From assembly GCF_018141425.1 (NCBI RefSeq), contig NZ_CP058561.1, positions 3,968,001 to 4,032,000 on the forward strand: a stretch of 64,000 nucleotides of DNA, given 5' to 3'. The translations under genes and the position numbers were made by a program. The notes under the pieces are model-generated. The model did not search any database and was not told the DNA's origin. It saw only the letters and a list, made by a program, of their open reading frames with translations. Position 1 is the first letter of the stretch. Each line of letters opens with the position of its first letter. The stretch is from Vallitalea guaymasensis (GTDB lineage Bacteria; Bacillota; Clostridia; Lachnospirales; Vallitaleaceae). Below are positions 27,951 through 38,369 of the stretch, one piece after another.

Positions 27951-28664
27951 ATGAAGAAAACAGAATTATTATATGAAGGTAAAGCGAAAAAGGTATTTAA
28001 AACTGATGATGAGAACATGTTAATAGTATCTTATAAAGATGATGCTACAGCATTTAATGGTGTCAAAAAAGGTTCAATACAAGATAAAGGAAGCATTAAT
28101 AACAGAGTTTCTAATTACTTGATGGGATTACTTGAGAAAAAGGGTATACCTACTCATATTGTAGAAGAGATAAATGATCGTGAAACAGTAGTTAAAAAAG
28201 TACAGATTGTGCCTCTAGAGGTTATTGTCAGAAATATAGCAGCTGGAAGCTTAAGTAAGAGATTAGGACTTGAAGAAGGTACTAAGCTTGATAAAACAGT
28301 ACTTGAATATTGTTATAAGAAGGATGAACTTGGTGATCCTATGGTTAATGATTTCCATATATATGCTCTTTCATTAGCTACGAAAGAAGAACTCGATAAG
28401 ATTTCTGAAATGTCATTTAAAATTAACGAGATACTTTCAGAATATTTTGATTCAATTAATATAGAGCTAATTGATTTTAAACTAGAATTTGGTAGAACTG
28501 CTGATGGAACAGTTATCTTAGCAGATGAGATTTCACCAGATACATGTCGTTACTGGGATAAGACTACAGGAGAAAAACTTGATAAAGACCGTTTTAGAAG
28601 AGACCTTGGTAATGTAGAGGGTGCTTATCAAGAAATATTGAAAAGAACTTTAGGGGATTCCTAA
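27951..28664 (+). CDS. purC: SAICAR synthase
   Basis: Joins aspartate to CAIR, giving SAICAR. It has 237 residues, the usual length of the stand-alone bacterial enzyme. [16 protein letters not shown] at the start, and [11 protein letters not shown] and [12 protein letters not shown] later, are family blocks. AGGAGG precedes the ATG. A 195-base gap with a long inverted repeat separates it from purF. Confidence 0.96.
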   Translation: MKKTELLYEGKAKKVFKTDDENMLIVSYKDDATAFNGVKKGSIQDKGSINNRVSNYLMGLLEKKGIPTHIVEEINDRETVVKKVQIVPLEVIVRNIAAGSLSKRLGLEEGTKLDKTVLEYCYKKDELGDPMVNDFHIYALSLATKEELDKISEMSFKINEILSEYFDSINIELIDFKLEFGRTADGTVILADEISPDTCRYWDKTTGEKLDKDRFRRDLGNVEGAYQEILKRTLGDS

Positions 28665-28682
28665 ATTATTAGCAATTTACCG

Positions 28683-28785
28683 TAGATAATATATATACAA
28701 AACACCTCATGTAAATATTTAAAGAAAAACTAAGTTCGTTCCATTAAATATTTAAAAATCGGTTTATTTATATATATATTATCTA
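28683..28785. repeat. Inverted repeat between purC and purF
   Basis: A perfect 15-base inverted repeat (TAGATAATATATATA at 28683-28697 and its complement at 28771-28785) encloses 73 bases. The interior contains a further AT-rich word, AAATATTTAA, twice (about 28713 and 28747). In RNA this is a long hairpin inside the pur operon. It may be an attenuator, a processing site or a small repeat element. No riboswitch family was recognised. Confidence 0.6.
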
Positions 28786-28859
28786 CTAGGCTAGTGCAGT
28801 TATTTAGTTATTAAACTTTAAGTAATGGAAATTTTAACGAATATTGGAAGGGAGATATC

Positions 28860-30251
28860 ATGTTTGATGATAAATTAAAGGAAGAATGTGGTGTGTTTGG
28901 AGTTTATAATAATAATGAATTTGATACTTCGAGACTAACTTATTATGGACTTTTTGCACTTCAACATAGAGGTCAAGAAAGTGCGGGTATAGCGGTTAAT
29001 AATAAGGGGACTATCTTGTATAGAAAAGAAATGGGAATGGTATCAGAGATATTTGATGATGTAGTTCTTGACTATCTGAAAGGGCATTCGGCTATAGGTC
29101 ATGTGAGATATTCAACAACTGGTGAGAGTTATGCAGAGAATGCACAGCCTTTAGTTATAAAGTACACAAAGGGGCATATGGCTATTGCGCACAATGGGAA
29201 CATAACCAATGCTAGTAAGATAAAAAAAGAGTTAGAAGAACAGGGGACCATATTTCAAACCACATCGGATACAGAAGTGATAGCTGCGTTATTATCTCGA
29301 ATTCGAATCAAGTATAGTGCTATTGAAGATGCATTAAGAGAAGTAATGACTATTATAAAAGGAGCTTATTCATTGCTTATAATGACTCCTAATAAACTTA
29401 TTGCTGTAAGAGATCCATTGGGAATGAGACCACTTGTTATTGGAAAGAAAGAAGATTCATATGTGTTCTCATCTGAATCCTGTGCTTTTGATTCTCTTGG
29501 TATAAAATTCATTAGGGATGTAGAGCCAGGAGAGATGATTGTAGTTAATAATGAAGGAATAAAATCAATTCAAACAGAAGTTCCTAAGAAATCGGCTTCT
29601 TGTATATTTGAATATATATATTTTGCAAGACCAGATAGTATTATGGATGGTATAGAAGTGTATAGTGCTAGATACAAAGCAGGGATTGAATTAGCTAAAG
29701 AACATCCAGTAGATGCGGATGTGGTAGTTGGTGTGCCTGACTCTGGACTTGCTGCGGCTCATGGTTTTGCTCATGCTTCAGGAATTAAATATGTTGGCGG
29801 ATTCATGAAAAATAGATATGTAGGAAGAACATTCATTCAGCCAAGTCAAGAGATGAGAGAATTAGGGGTACACATGAAATTAAATCCTATAAGAAGTCAG
29901 ATTGAAGGTAAAAGAGTTGTTATGATAGATGATTCTCTTGTTAGAGGAACGACTAGTAAGAAGATTGTTAATCTATTAAAAGCGGCTGGAGCGACAGAAG
30001 TTCATGTTCGTATCAGTTCACCTCCAGTTAAGCATTCTTGTTATTTTGGAATTGATACTCCTGAGAGGAAGAATCTGATAGCTGGTAATATGTCTATAGA
30101 TGGAATAAAAGATTTGATTGGAGCAGATAGTTTAGGATATATAAGTAATGAAGGTTTGCTTAGTACATGTAAAGACGGAAAAAGAGATTATTGTATGGCA
30201 TGCTTTAATGGTAAATATCCAATGGATGTTGATGATGAGGAGGAAAAATGA
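28860..30251 (+). CDS. purF: Amidophosphoribosyltransferase
   Basis: First committed enzyme of purine synthesis; it makes phosphoribosylamine from PRPP and glutamine. It has 463 residues. The glutaminase nucleophile is Cys10 in [10 protein letters not shown], so the first nine residues are a propeptide to be removed. The PRPP loop [16 protein letters not shown] is intact. Cysteines in [13 protein letters not shown] and [12 protein letters not shown] suggest the iron-sulfur-containing Bacillus-like form. The stop overlaps the purM start. Confidence 0.96.
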   Translation: MFDDKLKEECGVFGVYNNNEFDTSRLTYYGLFALQHRGQESAGIAVNNKGTILYRKEMGMVSEIFDDVVLDYLKGHSAIGHVRYSTTGESYAENAQPLVIKYTKGHMAIAHNGNITNASKIKKELEEQGTIFQTTSDTEVIAALLSRIRIKYSAIEDALREVMTIIKGAYSLLIMTPNKLIAVRDPLGMRPLVIGKKEDSYVFSSESCAFDSLGIKFIRDVEPGEMIVVNNEGIKSIQTEVPKKSASCIFEYIYFARPDSIMDGIEVYSARYKAGIELAKEHPVDADVVVGVPDSGLAAAHGFAHASGIKYVGGFMKNRYVGRTFIQPSQEMRELGVHMKLNPIRSQIEGKRVVMIDDSLVRGTTSKKIVNLLKAAGATEVHVRISSPPVKHSCYFGIDTPERKNLIAGNMSIDGIKDLIGADSLGYISNEGLLSTCKDGKRDYCMACFNGKYPMDVDDEEEK

Positions 30252-31276
30252 TGGCAGTGGATTATAAAGCTTCTGGAGTAGACGTTGAAGCAGGATATAA
30301 AGCAGTGGAATTAATGAAAAAACATGTCAAGACCACTTTTACAGAAGGTGTTGTAACGGACCTTGGGGGATTCGGAGGTTTATTTTCATTAGCTAAACAT
30401 AAAATGGAAGAACCTGTTCTAGTATCAGGTACAGACGGTGTTGGAACTAAATTGAAAGTTGCATTTTTAACGGATAAACATAACACTGTAGGTATAGACT
30501 TAGTAGCCATGTGTGTTAACGACATCATATGTGCTGGTGCGGAACCACTTTTCTTCTTGGATTATATAGCTTGTGGCAAGAATATACCAGAAAAGATAGC
30601 TGATATCGTAAGTGGTGTGGCTGAAGGCTGTAGACAATCCGGAGCGGCTCTTATTGGTGGAGAAACTGCTGAGATGCCAGGATTTTATCCTGAAAATGAA
30701 TATGATATGGCTGGTTTTGCTGTTGGTATCGTTGATAAGAGTAAGGTTATTGATGGTTCCAAGATTGAAGATGGAGATGTACTTCTAGGTCTACCGTCAT
30801 CAGGAATTCATAGTAACGGTTATTCTCTTGTTAGAAAACTATTTAATCCTACTAAGGAGAAGTTGGAAGAATATGTAGAAGAATTAGGCTGTACCCTAGG
30901 AGAAGAGTTGATTAAGCCTACTAAGATATATGTAAAACAAATCAGGGAATTAAAAGATAGAGTAACAATAAAATCAATCAGTCATATTACTGGTGGAGGT
31001 TTTATTGAAAATATTCCTAGAGCATTAAAAGATGGGTATAGTGCTAAGATAAATAAAGGTACTTGGCCTGTTCACAATATATTTAACTTGATGCAGAAGC
31101 TAGGTGAAATGGAAGAAAGAAGTATCTATAATACTTTTAACATGGGTATTGGTATGGTTCTTATCCTTAATAAAGATGAAGCAGAAAAAGCAATAGATAT
31201 TTTGGAATCTATAGGTGAAAAGGGTTATGTGATCGGTTCGGTTGAAAAAGGTGACAAAGGGGTAATTATATGCTAA
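30248..31276 (+). CDS. purM: AIR synthase (FGAM cyclo-ligase)
   Basis: Closes the imidazole ring to make AIR. It has 342 residues. [15 protein letters not shown] and [11 protein letters not shown] are the hallmark segments. GAGGAGG at 30237-30243 serves two adjacent in-frame ATGs (30248 and 30251); the second is better spaced. It overlaps purF at the left and purN (start 31270) at the right, so translation is coupled. Confidence 0.96.
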   Translation: MMAVDYKASGVDVEAGYKAVELMKKHVKTTFTEGVVTDLGGFGGLFSLAKHKMEEPVLVSGTDGVGTKLKVAFLTDKHNTVGIDLVAMCVNDIICAGAEPLFFLDYIACGKNIPEKIADIVSGVAEGCRQSGAALIGGETAEMPGFYPENEYDMAGFAVGIVDKSKVIDGSKIEDGDVLLGLPSSGIHSNGYSLVRKLFNPTKEKLEEYVEELGCTLGEELIKPTKIYVKQIRELKDRVTIKSISHITGGGFIENIPRALKDGYSAKINKGTWPVHNIFNLMQKLGEMEERSIYNTFNMGIGMVLILNKDEAEKAIDILESIGEKGYVIGSVEKGDKGVIIC

Positions 31277-31896
31277 GAATAGGAATTCTTGTTTCTGGCG
31301 GGGGAACTAATTTACAGGCTATAATTGATAGAATTAGGGATGGTAGTATATCTGATACGGAAATAGTTTCTGTAGTAAGCAACAAAGAGAATGCATATGC
31401 TTTGGAACGAATAAAAAAATATAATATTCCAGGTAAGTGCATTAAACCAAGAGACTATGGGTCAAGACAAGAATTTTGTATTGCCCTTAGAGATCATTTT
31501 TTATCTCTAGATGTTGATTTGATAGTTCTTGCAGGTTACTTGGTAGTATTGTCAGAGGAATTTGTAAAAGCATTCCCTAATAAAATTATGAATATTCATC
31601 CTTCATTAATACCATCATTCTGTGGTGATGGGTACTATGGACTTAAAGTGCATCAGGGGGTAATTGATCGTGGGATTAAGGTAACAGGTGCTACAGTCCA
31701 TTTTGTTGATGAAGGTACTGATACAGGTCCTATCATATTACAAAAAGCTGTTGATGTTAGAGCGGATGATACACCAGAGATTCTACAGCGAAGAGTAATG
31801 GAGGAAGCTGAATGGGTAATATATCCAGAAGCTATAAAATTATATGCGCAAGGTAAGATTAATGTACAAGGTAATAAGGTAATAATAGGTGAATAA
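31270..31896 (+). CDS. purN: Glycinamide ribonucleotide formyltransferase
   Basis: Uses 10-formyl-tetrahydrofolate to formylate GAR. It has 208 residues. [15 protein letters not shown] at the start, [22 protein letters not shown] (with catalytic His) and the closing Asp in DEGTDTGPI are typical. It overlaps the end of purM by 7 bases. AAAGGGG precedes the ATG. Confidence 0.95.
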   Translation: MLRIGILVSGGGTNLQAIIDRIRDGSISDTEIVSVVSNKENAYALERIKKYNIPGKCIKPRDYGSRQEFCIALRDHFLSLDVDLIVLAGYLVVLSEEFVKAFPNKIMNIHPSLIPSFCGDGYYGLKVHQGVIDRGIKVTGATVHFVDEGTDTGPIILQKAVDVRADDTPEILQRRVMEEAEWVIYPEAIKLYAQGKINVQGNKVIIGE

Positions 31897-31918
31897 TATA
31901 TAAGAAGGGATGGAATAG

Positions 31919-33178
31919 ATGAATATACTTGTAATTGGTAGCGGCGGAAGAGAACATGCTATTATATGGAAATTATCTCAGAGTAAAAGAGTGGATAAAA
32001 TCTATTGTGCGCCTGGTAATGCAGGAATTTCAGAATTGGCGGAATGTGTAGATATCTCAGCAACAAACATCAAAGGACTATTAGATTTTGCACTGAGCAA
32101 TCCAGTAGATTTAACAGTAGTTGGTATGGATGACCCTCTTATGTTAGGAGTTGTAGATGCATTTGAAAACAAAGGACTTAAGATATTTGGTCCAAAACAA
32201 AATGCCGCTATTATAGAAGGAAGCAAAATATTTTCAAAAGACCTTATGAAAAAATATAATATTCCTACAGCAGGATATGTTGTTATAGATAATGTGGATT
32301 CTGCAAATGATTACATCAAAAAATGTGATTATCCAATAGTCATAAAAGCAGATGGACTTGCTCTTGGAAAAGGTGTTTTGATATGTTCTACATATGAAGA
32401 GGCACAAGAGGCAGTGGATACAATCATGGTGGATAAGAAATTCGGTGATGCTGGAGATAAGATTGTCATAGAAGAATTCTTGACTGGACCAGAAGTATCG
32501 GTTTTATCTTTTTGTGATGGAGAGAATATCATTCCAATGGTTAGTGCTCAGGACCATAAGAGAGCCTTTGATGGAGATGAAGGCTTGAATACTGGTGGGA
32601 TGGGAACTTTTTCACCAAGTAAATATTATACAGATGAGATACATAAAGAATGTATAGAAACAATATATGAACCTTCATTGAAGGCTATGAAAAGCGAAGG
32701 AAGACCTTTCACAGGGATAATGTTCTTTGGGTTGATGCTTACAGAAAAAGGACCTAAGTTACTTGAATATAATGCTAGATTTGGTGATCCAGAAGCACAA
32801 GTTGTATTGCCTAGACTTCAAACAGATTTGGTGGATATTTTTGAATATGCTATTGAAGGAAAATTGAATGAGATAGATGTAAAATGGGATGATAAAGCGG
32901 CTGTTTGTGTAATTTTGGCTTCTGGAGGTTATCCTGTAAAATATGAAAAAGGATATGAGATAAAAGGTCTACAGGCACAGAAAAACAAAGATGATGTAAT
33001 CGTTTTTCATGCAGGAACTAAAAAAGTTGATGATAAAATAATTACTAATGGCGGTAGAGTACTTGGATTGACAGCTATCGGTAAAGATATAGATGAAGCT
33101 AGAGATATTGCTTATAAGACAGTAGAAGAAGTTGATTTTACTAATAAGCATTTTAGAAAAGATATAGGGATAAAGTAG
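31919..33178 (+). CDS. purD: Phosphoribosylamine-glycine ligase (GAR synthase)
   Basis: ATP-grasp ligase that joins glycine to phosphoribosylamine. It has 419 residues. It starts NILVIGSGGREHAIIWKL; the ATP-grasp parts YPIVIKADGLALGKGV and NTGGMGTFSP, and the metal site LLEYNARFGDPEAQ, are present. It is the last gene of the operon. purH and purL are absent here; purL begins at 62001. Confidence 0.96.
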   Translation: MNILVIGSGGREHAIIWKLSQSKRVDKIYCAPGNAGISELAECVDISATNIKGLLDFALSNPVDLTVVGMDDPLMLGVVDAFENKGLKIFGPKQNAAIIEGSKIFSKDLMKKYNIPTAGYVVIDNVDSANDYIKKCDYPIVIKADGLALGKGVLICSTYEEAQEAVDTIMVDKKFGDAGDKIVIEEFLTGPEVSVLSFCDGENIIPMVSAQDHKRAFDGDEGLNTGGMGTFSPSKYYTDEIHKECIETIYEPSLKAMKSEGRPFTGIMFFGLMLTEKGPKLLEYNARFGDPEAQVVLPRLQTDLVDIFEYAIEGKLNEIDVKWDDKAAVCVILASGGYPVKYEKGYEIKGLQAQKNKDDVIVFHAGTKKVDDKIITNGGRVLGLTAIGKDIDEARDIAYKTVEEVDFTNKHFRKDIGIK

Positions 33179-33223
33179 ATAGATTGTATTACAGGTAATT
33201 TAAAAACATATTAAGTTTACACG

Positions 33224-33257
33224 ATGGGCTGTCTTAGGATAGCCCATTAAATATTTT
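33224..33257 (+). terminator. Terminator of the pur operon
   Basis: Hairpin ATGGGCTGTC / GGATAGCCCAT (33224-33247) with a tiny loop, then an AT-rich tail with a T-run at about 33254-33258. It lies 45 bases after purD and shares the GGGCTGTC arm seen in other terminators of the window. Confidence 0.8.
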
Positions 33258-33320
33258 TAAGTGTTGATTCGATATAAATAATGATATGTAATTTAAAACT
33301 ATTTAGGGAGAATGAATAAA

Positions 33321-34214
33321 ATGAAGTATAAAATAGTTAGTATAGTGTTAATCTTAGTTTTGGGGATATTTTTGTTAATTGAAGTAAATACAAACAAAAG
33401 AGTATCTATTACTGATATTGAAATGCAGTTAAATGATTTACAGAAAGAAAAAAAACAGCTATTGCTTCAAATTGACGAGTTGAAAAACGAATTAAAGATA
33501 AGAGATGAAAAAGCTAGTAATCCAACTAATATAAAAGAGGATAATATAAAGTACTATGTTCTAGATAAAACTAAATATCATGGTTACGGGGCATCATTAG
33601 TAAATACTGTGGTGAGGTTATTACCAAATAGTAAGAGTTCAGTAATATCAAAGATTCGTGCAAATGATACTTTTGAAATTATAAGCGAAGTGAATGCAGA
33701 AGGAGATAATTGGTTGCTTATTAGAGTTCTAGACATAAATATGTATGGATATATTAAAAATGCAAATATTAAATTAGTTGACAGGGTGCTTTATGAACAA
33801 ACTTCTGAATGGGATTTTTCTGGAATTCATTTAGGTGATCCTTTTATTAAGGCAATTGATATTTTTGGGAATGACTATATATTAAAATATATTTATGAAT
33901 ATAGAAATATTTATATAGCTAGTTTTAATGTGGATAAAAATGCAGAAACAGAATTTCATTATGATCCAGTTAGCAAGGTTATAAATAGACTATGGACTGT
34001 AGATCCAAGGATAAAAGTAAATGATTTTATTAGTGTTGGAGAGAATATACAAGATGTAATTTCGAAAATAGATATGGATATTGAATATACTTTAAATAAA
34101 AAGAATAGAGAATTGATATTAGAGGATAGCGTAGGCTATTCATTAGTTATATATTTTGATGAAAGTGAATTGATTTCTGCAATAATATATAGAATTAACA
34201 AATTCGATGTATAA
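33321..34214 (+). CDS. Membrane-anchored SH3-like domain protein
   Basis: A 297-residue protein. I chose ATG 33321, because AGGGAG is too close to the in-frame ATG at 33312. One N-terminal membrane helix (about 5-22) is followed by a Lys/Glu-rich coiled coil (about 30-60), then a bacterial SH3-like region (about 85-150; VNTVVRLLPNSKSSVISKIRAN, DNWLLIRV). A C-terminal domain of unknown type follows. SH3-like domains often bind cell-wall peptides, so a wall-sensing role is possible but unproven. Confidence 0.6.
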   Translation: MKYKIVSIVLILVLGIFLLIEVNTNKRVSITDIEMQLNDLQKEKKQLLLQIDELKNELKIRDEKASNPTNIKEDNIKYYVLDKTKYHGYGASLVNTVVRLLPNSKSSVISKIRANDTFEIISEVNAEGDNWLLIRVLDINMYGYIKNANIKLVDRVLYEQTSEWDFSGIHLGDPFIKAIDIFGNDYILKYIYEYRNIYIASFNVDKNAETEFHYDPVSKVINRLWTVDPRIKVNDFISVGENIQDVISKIDMDIEYTLNKKNRELILEDSVGYSLVIYFDESELISAIIYRINKFDV

Positions 34215-34296
34215 GCTCAGATAGTTACATTATCGCAGTAAATTAATTTGTAAAAAATTTTCAACGATTATTTTACAGTAACAAAAATGAAATTGG

Positions 34297-34325
34297 TTGT
34301 GTTAATTGATTACATATGATATAAT
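34297..34325 (+). promoter_or_regulatory. Promoter of the degV-like gene
   Basis: TTGTGT (34297-34302), 17 bases, TATAAT (34320-34325), 58 bases before the start codon. The -10 element is consensus and the -35 matches at four of six positions. Confidence 0.6.
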
Positions 34326-34383
34326 TTTAATTAACATATTATGTGGTATTGAAAACCACATAGACATTTGGAGGGAATCGCTT

Positions 34384-35226
34384 ATGAAAAAAATAGCAAT
34401 ATTAACTGATTCTGCTTGTGATTTACCTGATAGTATCATTGAGAAATACAATATTAAATTACTTCCGTTAAGAATTATTTATCATGACCGTGAATATAGG
34501 GATCGTATTGAGATTAAACCTCAGGAAGTATATGATAATATTGAGAAAGAGGTACCCAAAACATCGTTACCTGTACCAGAAGATATTCTATCTGCTTTTG
34601 ATAGTTTGGCAGATGAAGGGTATACGGATGCTGTCGTCATAACGATCTCTTCTAATCTTAGTGGAACATTTAATCTGATTAAGATGCTTGCAAAGGATTA
34701 TGAACGACTCAATATAAAAGTATATGATTCCAAGACATTAGGTATATTTTTAGGATTTATAGTGAAAGAGGCAGCTGCTATTGCAAATACCCAAAAGAGT
34801 ATGGAAGATGTCATTGATAGAGCAAAAGAGATTCGGGATAAATTGAAAGGCTGTTATGTGTTGAAAACGCTGACTTATTTAAGAAAAGGTGGTAGAATCG
34901 GCAAAGTTGAAGGTACAGTTGGAGAGCTTTTCAACATAAAGCCGATTATTGGAATAAATGATGAAGGAGTTTATTTCACTATTGCAAAAGTAAGAGGCAG
35001 AAGAAAATCTATAAGTAAAATAAAATCTATGATTATGGAAGAATTCAAGGACAAGAAATATAATATAGCCATTATTCATGGTGGTGCAGAAGAAGAAGCC
35101 AAGCAATTATATAATAGTATAAAAAACATTGGTAATATAATTGAAGGTCATATCTCTCAGATTAGTCCAGCATTAGGGGTACACACAGGACCAGGATTAA
35201 TTGGTTATGCAGCCTATGAAGTATAA
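34384..35226 (+). CDS. DegV family fatty-acid-binding protein
   Basis: A 280-residue member of the DegV/FakB family, which presents a bound fatty acid to the FakA kinase for incorporation into phospholipids. It begins MKKIAILTDSACDLPDSI; TSLPVPEDILSAF (family TSxPs), TISSNLSGTFN and LTYLRKGGRIG are hallmark motifs. I placed the start at ATG 34384, with GGAGGG 7 bases upstream. No fakA kinase gene is adjacent. Confidence 0.9.
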   Translation: MKKIAILTDSACDLPDSIIEKYNIKLLPLRIIYHDREYRDRIEIKPQEVYDNIEKEVPKTSLPVPEDILSAFDSLADEGYTDAVVITISSNLSGTFNLIKMLAKDYERLNIKVYDSKTLGIFLGFIVKEAAAIANTQKSMEDVIDRAKEIRDKLKGCYVLKTLTYLRKGGRIGKVEGTVGELFNIKPIIGINDEGVYFTIAKVRGRRKSISKIKSMIMEEFKDKKYNIAIIHGGAEEEAKQLYNSIKNIGNIIEGHISQISPALGVHTGPGLIGYAAYEV

Positions 35227-35234
35227 TTTTTAAT

Positions 35235-35264
35235 AAAAAACTTGGTGTATGCCAAGTTTTTTTT
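35235..35264 (+). terminator. Intrinsic terminator after the degV-like gene
   Basis: AAAAAACTTGG / CCAAGTTTTTTTT with a 6-base loop lies 9 bases after the stop. A-run and T-run are present on the two sides. Confidence 0.9.
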
Positions 35265-35386
35265 AATCCTTCTATTAATTATGATATAATATAAACTTGT
35301 AAAGATAAAAGAGAAATTTAAAAAGGACAAATTTGCTACAGGAAACAAGGCGCAATCTCTTTTATTTCAAGAAAGGATTGAAAATA

Positions 35387-36100
35387 GTGGCACAGATTGT
35401 AAACAAATCAAATCACCTGAGAAAAGAAATATTATTAGAGTATCTCAAAATGATTGTTTGTAGTATAGCTGCAATATTTTGTGTAGTATTAGCTTTTTAT
35501 ACATATGGATTTTCATTGATAGCGACACTTATATTATGTATTTATGTTAAAAAGATGAAGACTAATATTGATATAATAAAATCTGGACTCAAGGGAGAAA
35601 AAGAAGTATTAAATTTATTGTCTGATTTACCAAAAAGATATAAAGTGATTTCAGATATATTAATACAAGGTAAGAACACATCCAGTCAACTTGATTATGT
35701 AATTGTAGGTTCTAATGGAATATTCATTGTAGAGGCTAAGAATATTAAAGGGACAATAAGTGGTAATGGAAATTCCAAATATCTTACTCAGGTTAAAATT
35801 GGAAAAGGCGGTAAAGAATATAGGAGAGAATTATACAATCCTACTTTACAGGTAAAAGGACATGTATTAGGACTAACCAAACTTCTTAAAAGAAATAATA
35901 TGCAATATGATGTTCATGGATTAGTTTATTTCTCAAACGAGGAATCTAGAATACAATTTAAGTCCAATAATATAGTAGTATTATCTAAGAATAAGGATGA
36001 CTTGCTTAAGTATATTAAAACTTATAAAAATAATGGAGTCAAAATAGCTCCAAATGAGCAAATAAAAATAACTAAACTGCTTAAGAGTCAAGTTATGTAA
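35387..36100 (+). CDS. NERD domain membrane protein
   Basis: A protein with two N-terminal hydrophobic segments and a nuclease-related domain (NERD) at about residues 70-170: KGEKEVLNLLSDLP, then QLDYVIVGSNGIFIVEAKNIKG, where the Asp and Glu-x-Lys match the nuclease-like core. With GTG 35387 it has 237 residues; AAAGGA lies 9 bases upstream. A TTG at 35333 with its own AAGGA would give 255 residues and cannot be excluded. The NERD family is suggested to act on nucleic acids, but few members have been tested. Confidence 0.8.
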   Translation: MAQIVNKSNHLRKEILLEYLKMIVCSIAAIFCVVLAFYTYGFSLIATLILCIYVKKMKTNIDIIKSGLKGEKEVLNLLSDLPKRYKVISDILIQGKNTSSQLDYVIVGSNGIFIVEAKNIKGTISGNGNSKYLTQVKIGKGGKEYRRELYNPTLQVKGHVLGLTKLLKRNNMQYDVHGLVYFSNEESRIQFKSNNIVVLSKNKDDLLKYIKTYKNNGVKIAPNEQIKITKLLKSQVM

Positions 36101-36119
36101 TATAGAGTAGTTTAATTAA

Positions 36120-36148
36120 GGGGCTGGGTGTTAAAACGTGACAGCCCC
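36120..36148. terminator. GGGGCTG / CAGCCCC terminator between converging genes
   Basis: Arms GGGGCTG (36120-36126) and CAGCCCC (to 36148) form a hairpin between the end of the NERD gene and the end of the phospholipase gene on the other strand. It shares its ends with other hairpins of the window. Confidence 0.75.
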
Positions 36149-36188
36149 AAATATTATAAAAGCATATTTTAGAATATGAACAGTTTGC

Positions 36189-37466
36189 CTATTTAGGTTC
36201 AGTATCTAACTCTGTATTACTCCAATCAACGCTTGTTTTCCAAGTGGAATTATCTTCATCAATCCAAGTATTGATATCATTATTATAAGCTGTATGACCA
36301 TTGATGTTGATATCTAGATTCTCAACATACCAGTCACCACCTATACTGCCATATCGCTCTACTTTTTTAAGATAAATATTGGCTATATCCTTAGGATGGA
36401 TATCAGTACCATTATAAAGATAATATTCATCATTATCATCAGCTTCAAAATCATTATAACCTTCTTTAGCTAATAACCATTCTTTTGTTCTTCCATCTTT
36501 GGTTTCTATACCGAAGTATACATCATCATCAGTACCAGCCCATTCGTTATGAAGGAAGCCTCTTTTTTCTGTGCCTGTATGTACTGTAACAGTTAATGCA
36601 CTGATAGGGTTATTGTCAATACCTATATCAAGATTCCAACGATCACTAAATCCACTAAAGTCGCCTTGTTCTGCTTTAGTTAATAATTCAACAGCATGGT
36701 TAAGGGCACTTGAGAAAGAATTATCCAATCTTTCCTTTCTATTGTTTTCTGAAAGAAAATCCATAGCTTCATCATATTCTCTATAAGTGTATCCTACACC
36801 TGTTTTAAGACCTGTAAGAAGTGTATAACACCAAGTCTTTTCTTCGGTGATTGTAGGTGATGAACCATAAATGTTTTGTGCTGTTGCATTAAAAGAAGCA
36901 AAAGGAATGTCTGATACATCACTGAAACAATCAGATATACCATCAGAATAATCAGATATATCAAAGCCACCTTTATTAACCCACAAGTATGATTCAGCCG
37001 CTGATTCTAGATTAATATGTAATTCACGTCCAGCTGGATTATTTAAATAAATTCCGGCTTCAGGATCTACAAATATTCCATGGCATGCATAATCTCCAGT
37101 TACATGAGTAATCCATCCTGCTACGTACGCTATTCTTTTTTTGTCATTAGACTCTAGAGCATCTTGTAGCTGTTTCTTAGCAAAACTTCCAACTTTGAAA
37201 TAATGAAAACGGTCTGACCAAGGTGAATATCCAAGAGCTTGTCTTGGTTGAATTAATGGAAGGTCTGGACCATTTGCACCCCAAGTTGCTATTAGTGGGT
37301 ATTCTTCCAAAGCACTTCTGATTAAACTGCTTTCAGGTAAGTTTTTTGTAGTCTCTTTCATTAGAATGTAATGTGATGCTGGTTGATAAGCCAACACATT
37401 TTTTGGGAAAAGCATTAGCAATAATACCAATGCCAAACAACTAGTAAAAATTTTCCTTATTTTCAT
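36189..37466 (-). CDS. Secreted zinc-dependent phospholipase C-like protein with PLAT-type domain
   Basis: A 425-residue exported protein. A signal peptide (about 1-26, ending LAYQ) is followed by a zinc phospholipase C / S1-P1 nuclease-like domain (about 27-270). Metal-ligand motifs visible are SHYILM (His), NGPDLP (Asp), FHYFK (His), WITHVTGDYACHG (two His and Asp) and NLESAAESYLW (Glu). A C-terminal domain (about 290-410; LTVTVHTGTEKRG...GTDDDVYFGI...GDWYVENLDI) resembles PLAT/C2-like lipid-binding domains. This is the two-domain plan of clostridial phospholipases C. Toxicity cannot be inferred; a phosphate-scavenging role is as likely. TATTAGGAGG-type ribosome site (complement of 37474-37480) precedes the ATG. 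Confidence 0.88.
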   Translation of the reverse strand: MKIRKIFTSCLALVLLLMLFPKNVLAYQPASHYILMKETTKNLPESSLIRSALEEYPLIATWGANGPDLPLIQPRQALGYSPWSDRFHYFKVGSFAKKQLQDALESNDKKRIAYVAGWITHVTGDYACHGIFVDPEAGIYLNNPAGRELHINLESAAESYLWVNKGGFDISDYSDGISDCFSDVSDIPFASFNATAQNIYGSSPTITEEKTWCYTLLTGLKTGVGYTYREYDEAMDFLSENNRKERLDNSFSSALNHAVELLTKAEQGDFSGFSDRWNLDIGIDNNPISALTVTVHTGTEKRGFLHNEWAGTDDDVYFGIETKDGRTKEWLLAKEGYNDFEADDNDEYYLYNGTDIHPKDIANIYLKKVERYGSIGGDWYVENLDININGHTAYNNDINTWIDEDNSTWKTSVDWSNTELDTEPK

Positions 37467-37762
37467 AATAATCCTCCTTTGATAATTAAATGCAGAATAT
37501 AGTATACAATAATTGCTGTGAAAAAAATGTTGAAATAAGGACAGTAATATATAGAAATATTCTACAGAAACTTATAGAAACTTACAAAATTCTATAAATA
37601 TAGATATTAAAACATATAATTCTAAGAAATATTCTTGATTCAGAAAAATATTATTTTGTAGAATTTATATAATAAAATCCAATATAAGACATACTGATGT
37701 CATATTATCTTTGCTATACTCAAGGTGTTCTAAATAAAAAATATTATTATGAGGTGAAGGAA

Positions 37763-38221
37763 ATGAAATATGAATTAGTTACTCTAGAAAAGAAAGTTGT
37801 TGTTGGAAAGTCAATAAAAACCACAAATGAGAATGGAAAATCTATAAAGGATATTGGAGCAATGTGGCAGCAATTCATTGGTGAAGGAATTTTTGAGTCT
37901 ATCAAGAATAAAGTTGATGGCAAAGGTATAGGCTTATATACAGAATATGAAGGAGATTGTACAAAACCTTATACATTCATGTGTTGCTGTGAAGTGAAAA
38001 CAACTGATGATATTAATAATCTAGAAGTTAAAACAATTAGTGCAGGAAAGTATGCTAAGTTTACTGTTAAAGGAGATATGGTACAAGCTGTAGGTGAAGC
38101 ATGGTCTGAAATATGGAGCATGGATTTAGATAGAAAATATGATTCTGATTTTGAATTATATCATAATGATTCAGAAGATATGAATAACCAGACTATAGAT
38201 ATATTTATATCATTGAATTGA
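37763..38221 (+). CDS. GyrI-like / AraC effector-binding domain protein
   Basis: A 152-residue protein of the GyrI-like small-molecule-binding (SHS2) fold. It begins MKYELVTLEKKVVVGKSIKT and ends with a Trp-x-Glu-Ile-Trp segment followed by FELYHNDSEDMNNQTIDIFISL, which fits the family. I chose ATG 37763, because GAGGTGAAGG lies 4-6 bases upstream; the in-frame start at 37697 has no ribosome site. It has no DNA-binding domain. Stand-alone members bind or hydrolyse small hydrophobic molecules or cyclic compounds, but no function is known here. Confidence 0.8.
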   Translation: MKYELVTLEKKVVVGKSIKTTNENGKSIKDIGAMWQQFIGEGIFESIKNKVDGKGIGLYTEYEGDCTKPYTFMCCCEVKTTDDINNLEVKTISAGKYAKFTVKGDMVQAVGEAWSEIWSMDLDRKYDSDFELYHNDSEDMNNQTIDIFISLN

Positions 38222-38241
38222 TAAATTCTTTATTCAGATAG

Positions 38242-38277
38242 ATTACCTTTGATATCATCTAAGATATTAGAGGTAAT
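38242..38277 (+). terminator. Hairpin after the GyrI-like gene
   Basis: Arms ATTACCTTTGATATC and GATATTAGAGGTAAT with a 6-base loop (two mismatches or wobbles) lie 20 bases after the stop. The T-run is weak. It probably separates the gene from the LacI operon promoter. Confidence 0.5.
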
Positions 38278-38334
38278 ATTAATATATATATTGATTTATA
38301 AAAATGCTTTTTAGTATAAAATAGACAAAAAATC

Positions 38335-38363
38335 TTGACAAATATTATTTTATTTGTTAAGAT
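38335..38363 (+). promoter_or_regulatory. Promoter of the LacI-ribose operon
   Basis: TTGACA (38335-38340), 17 bases, TAAGAT (38358-38363) is a strong housekeeping promoter. The predicted start, about 38370, coincides with the LacI-type operator at 38370-38385. Confidence 0.8.
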
Positions 38364-38369
38364 AAACTT

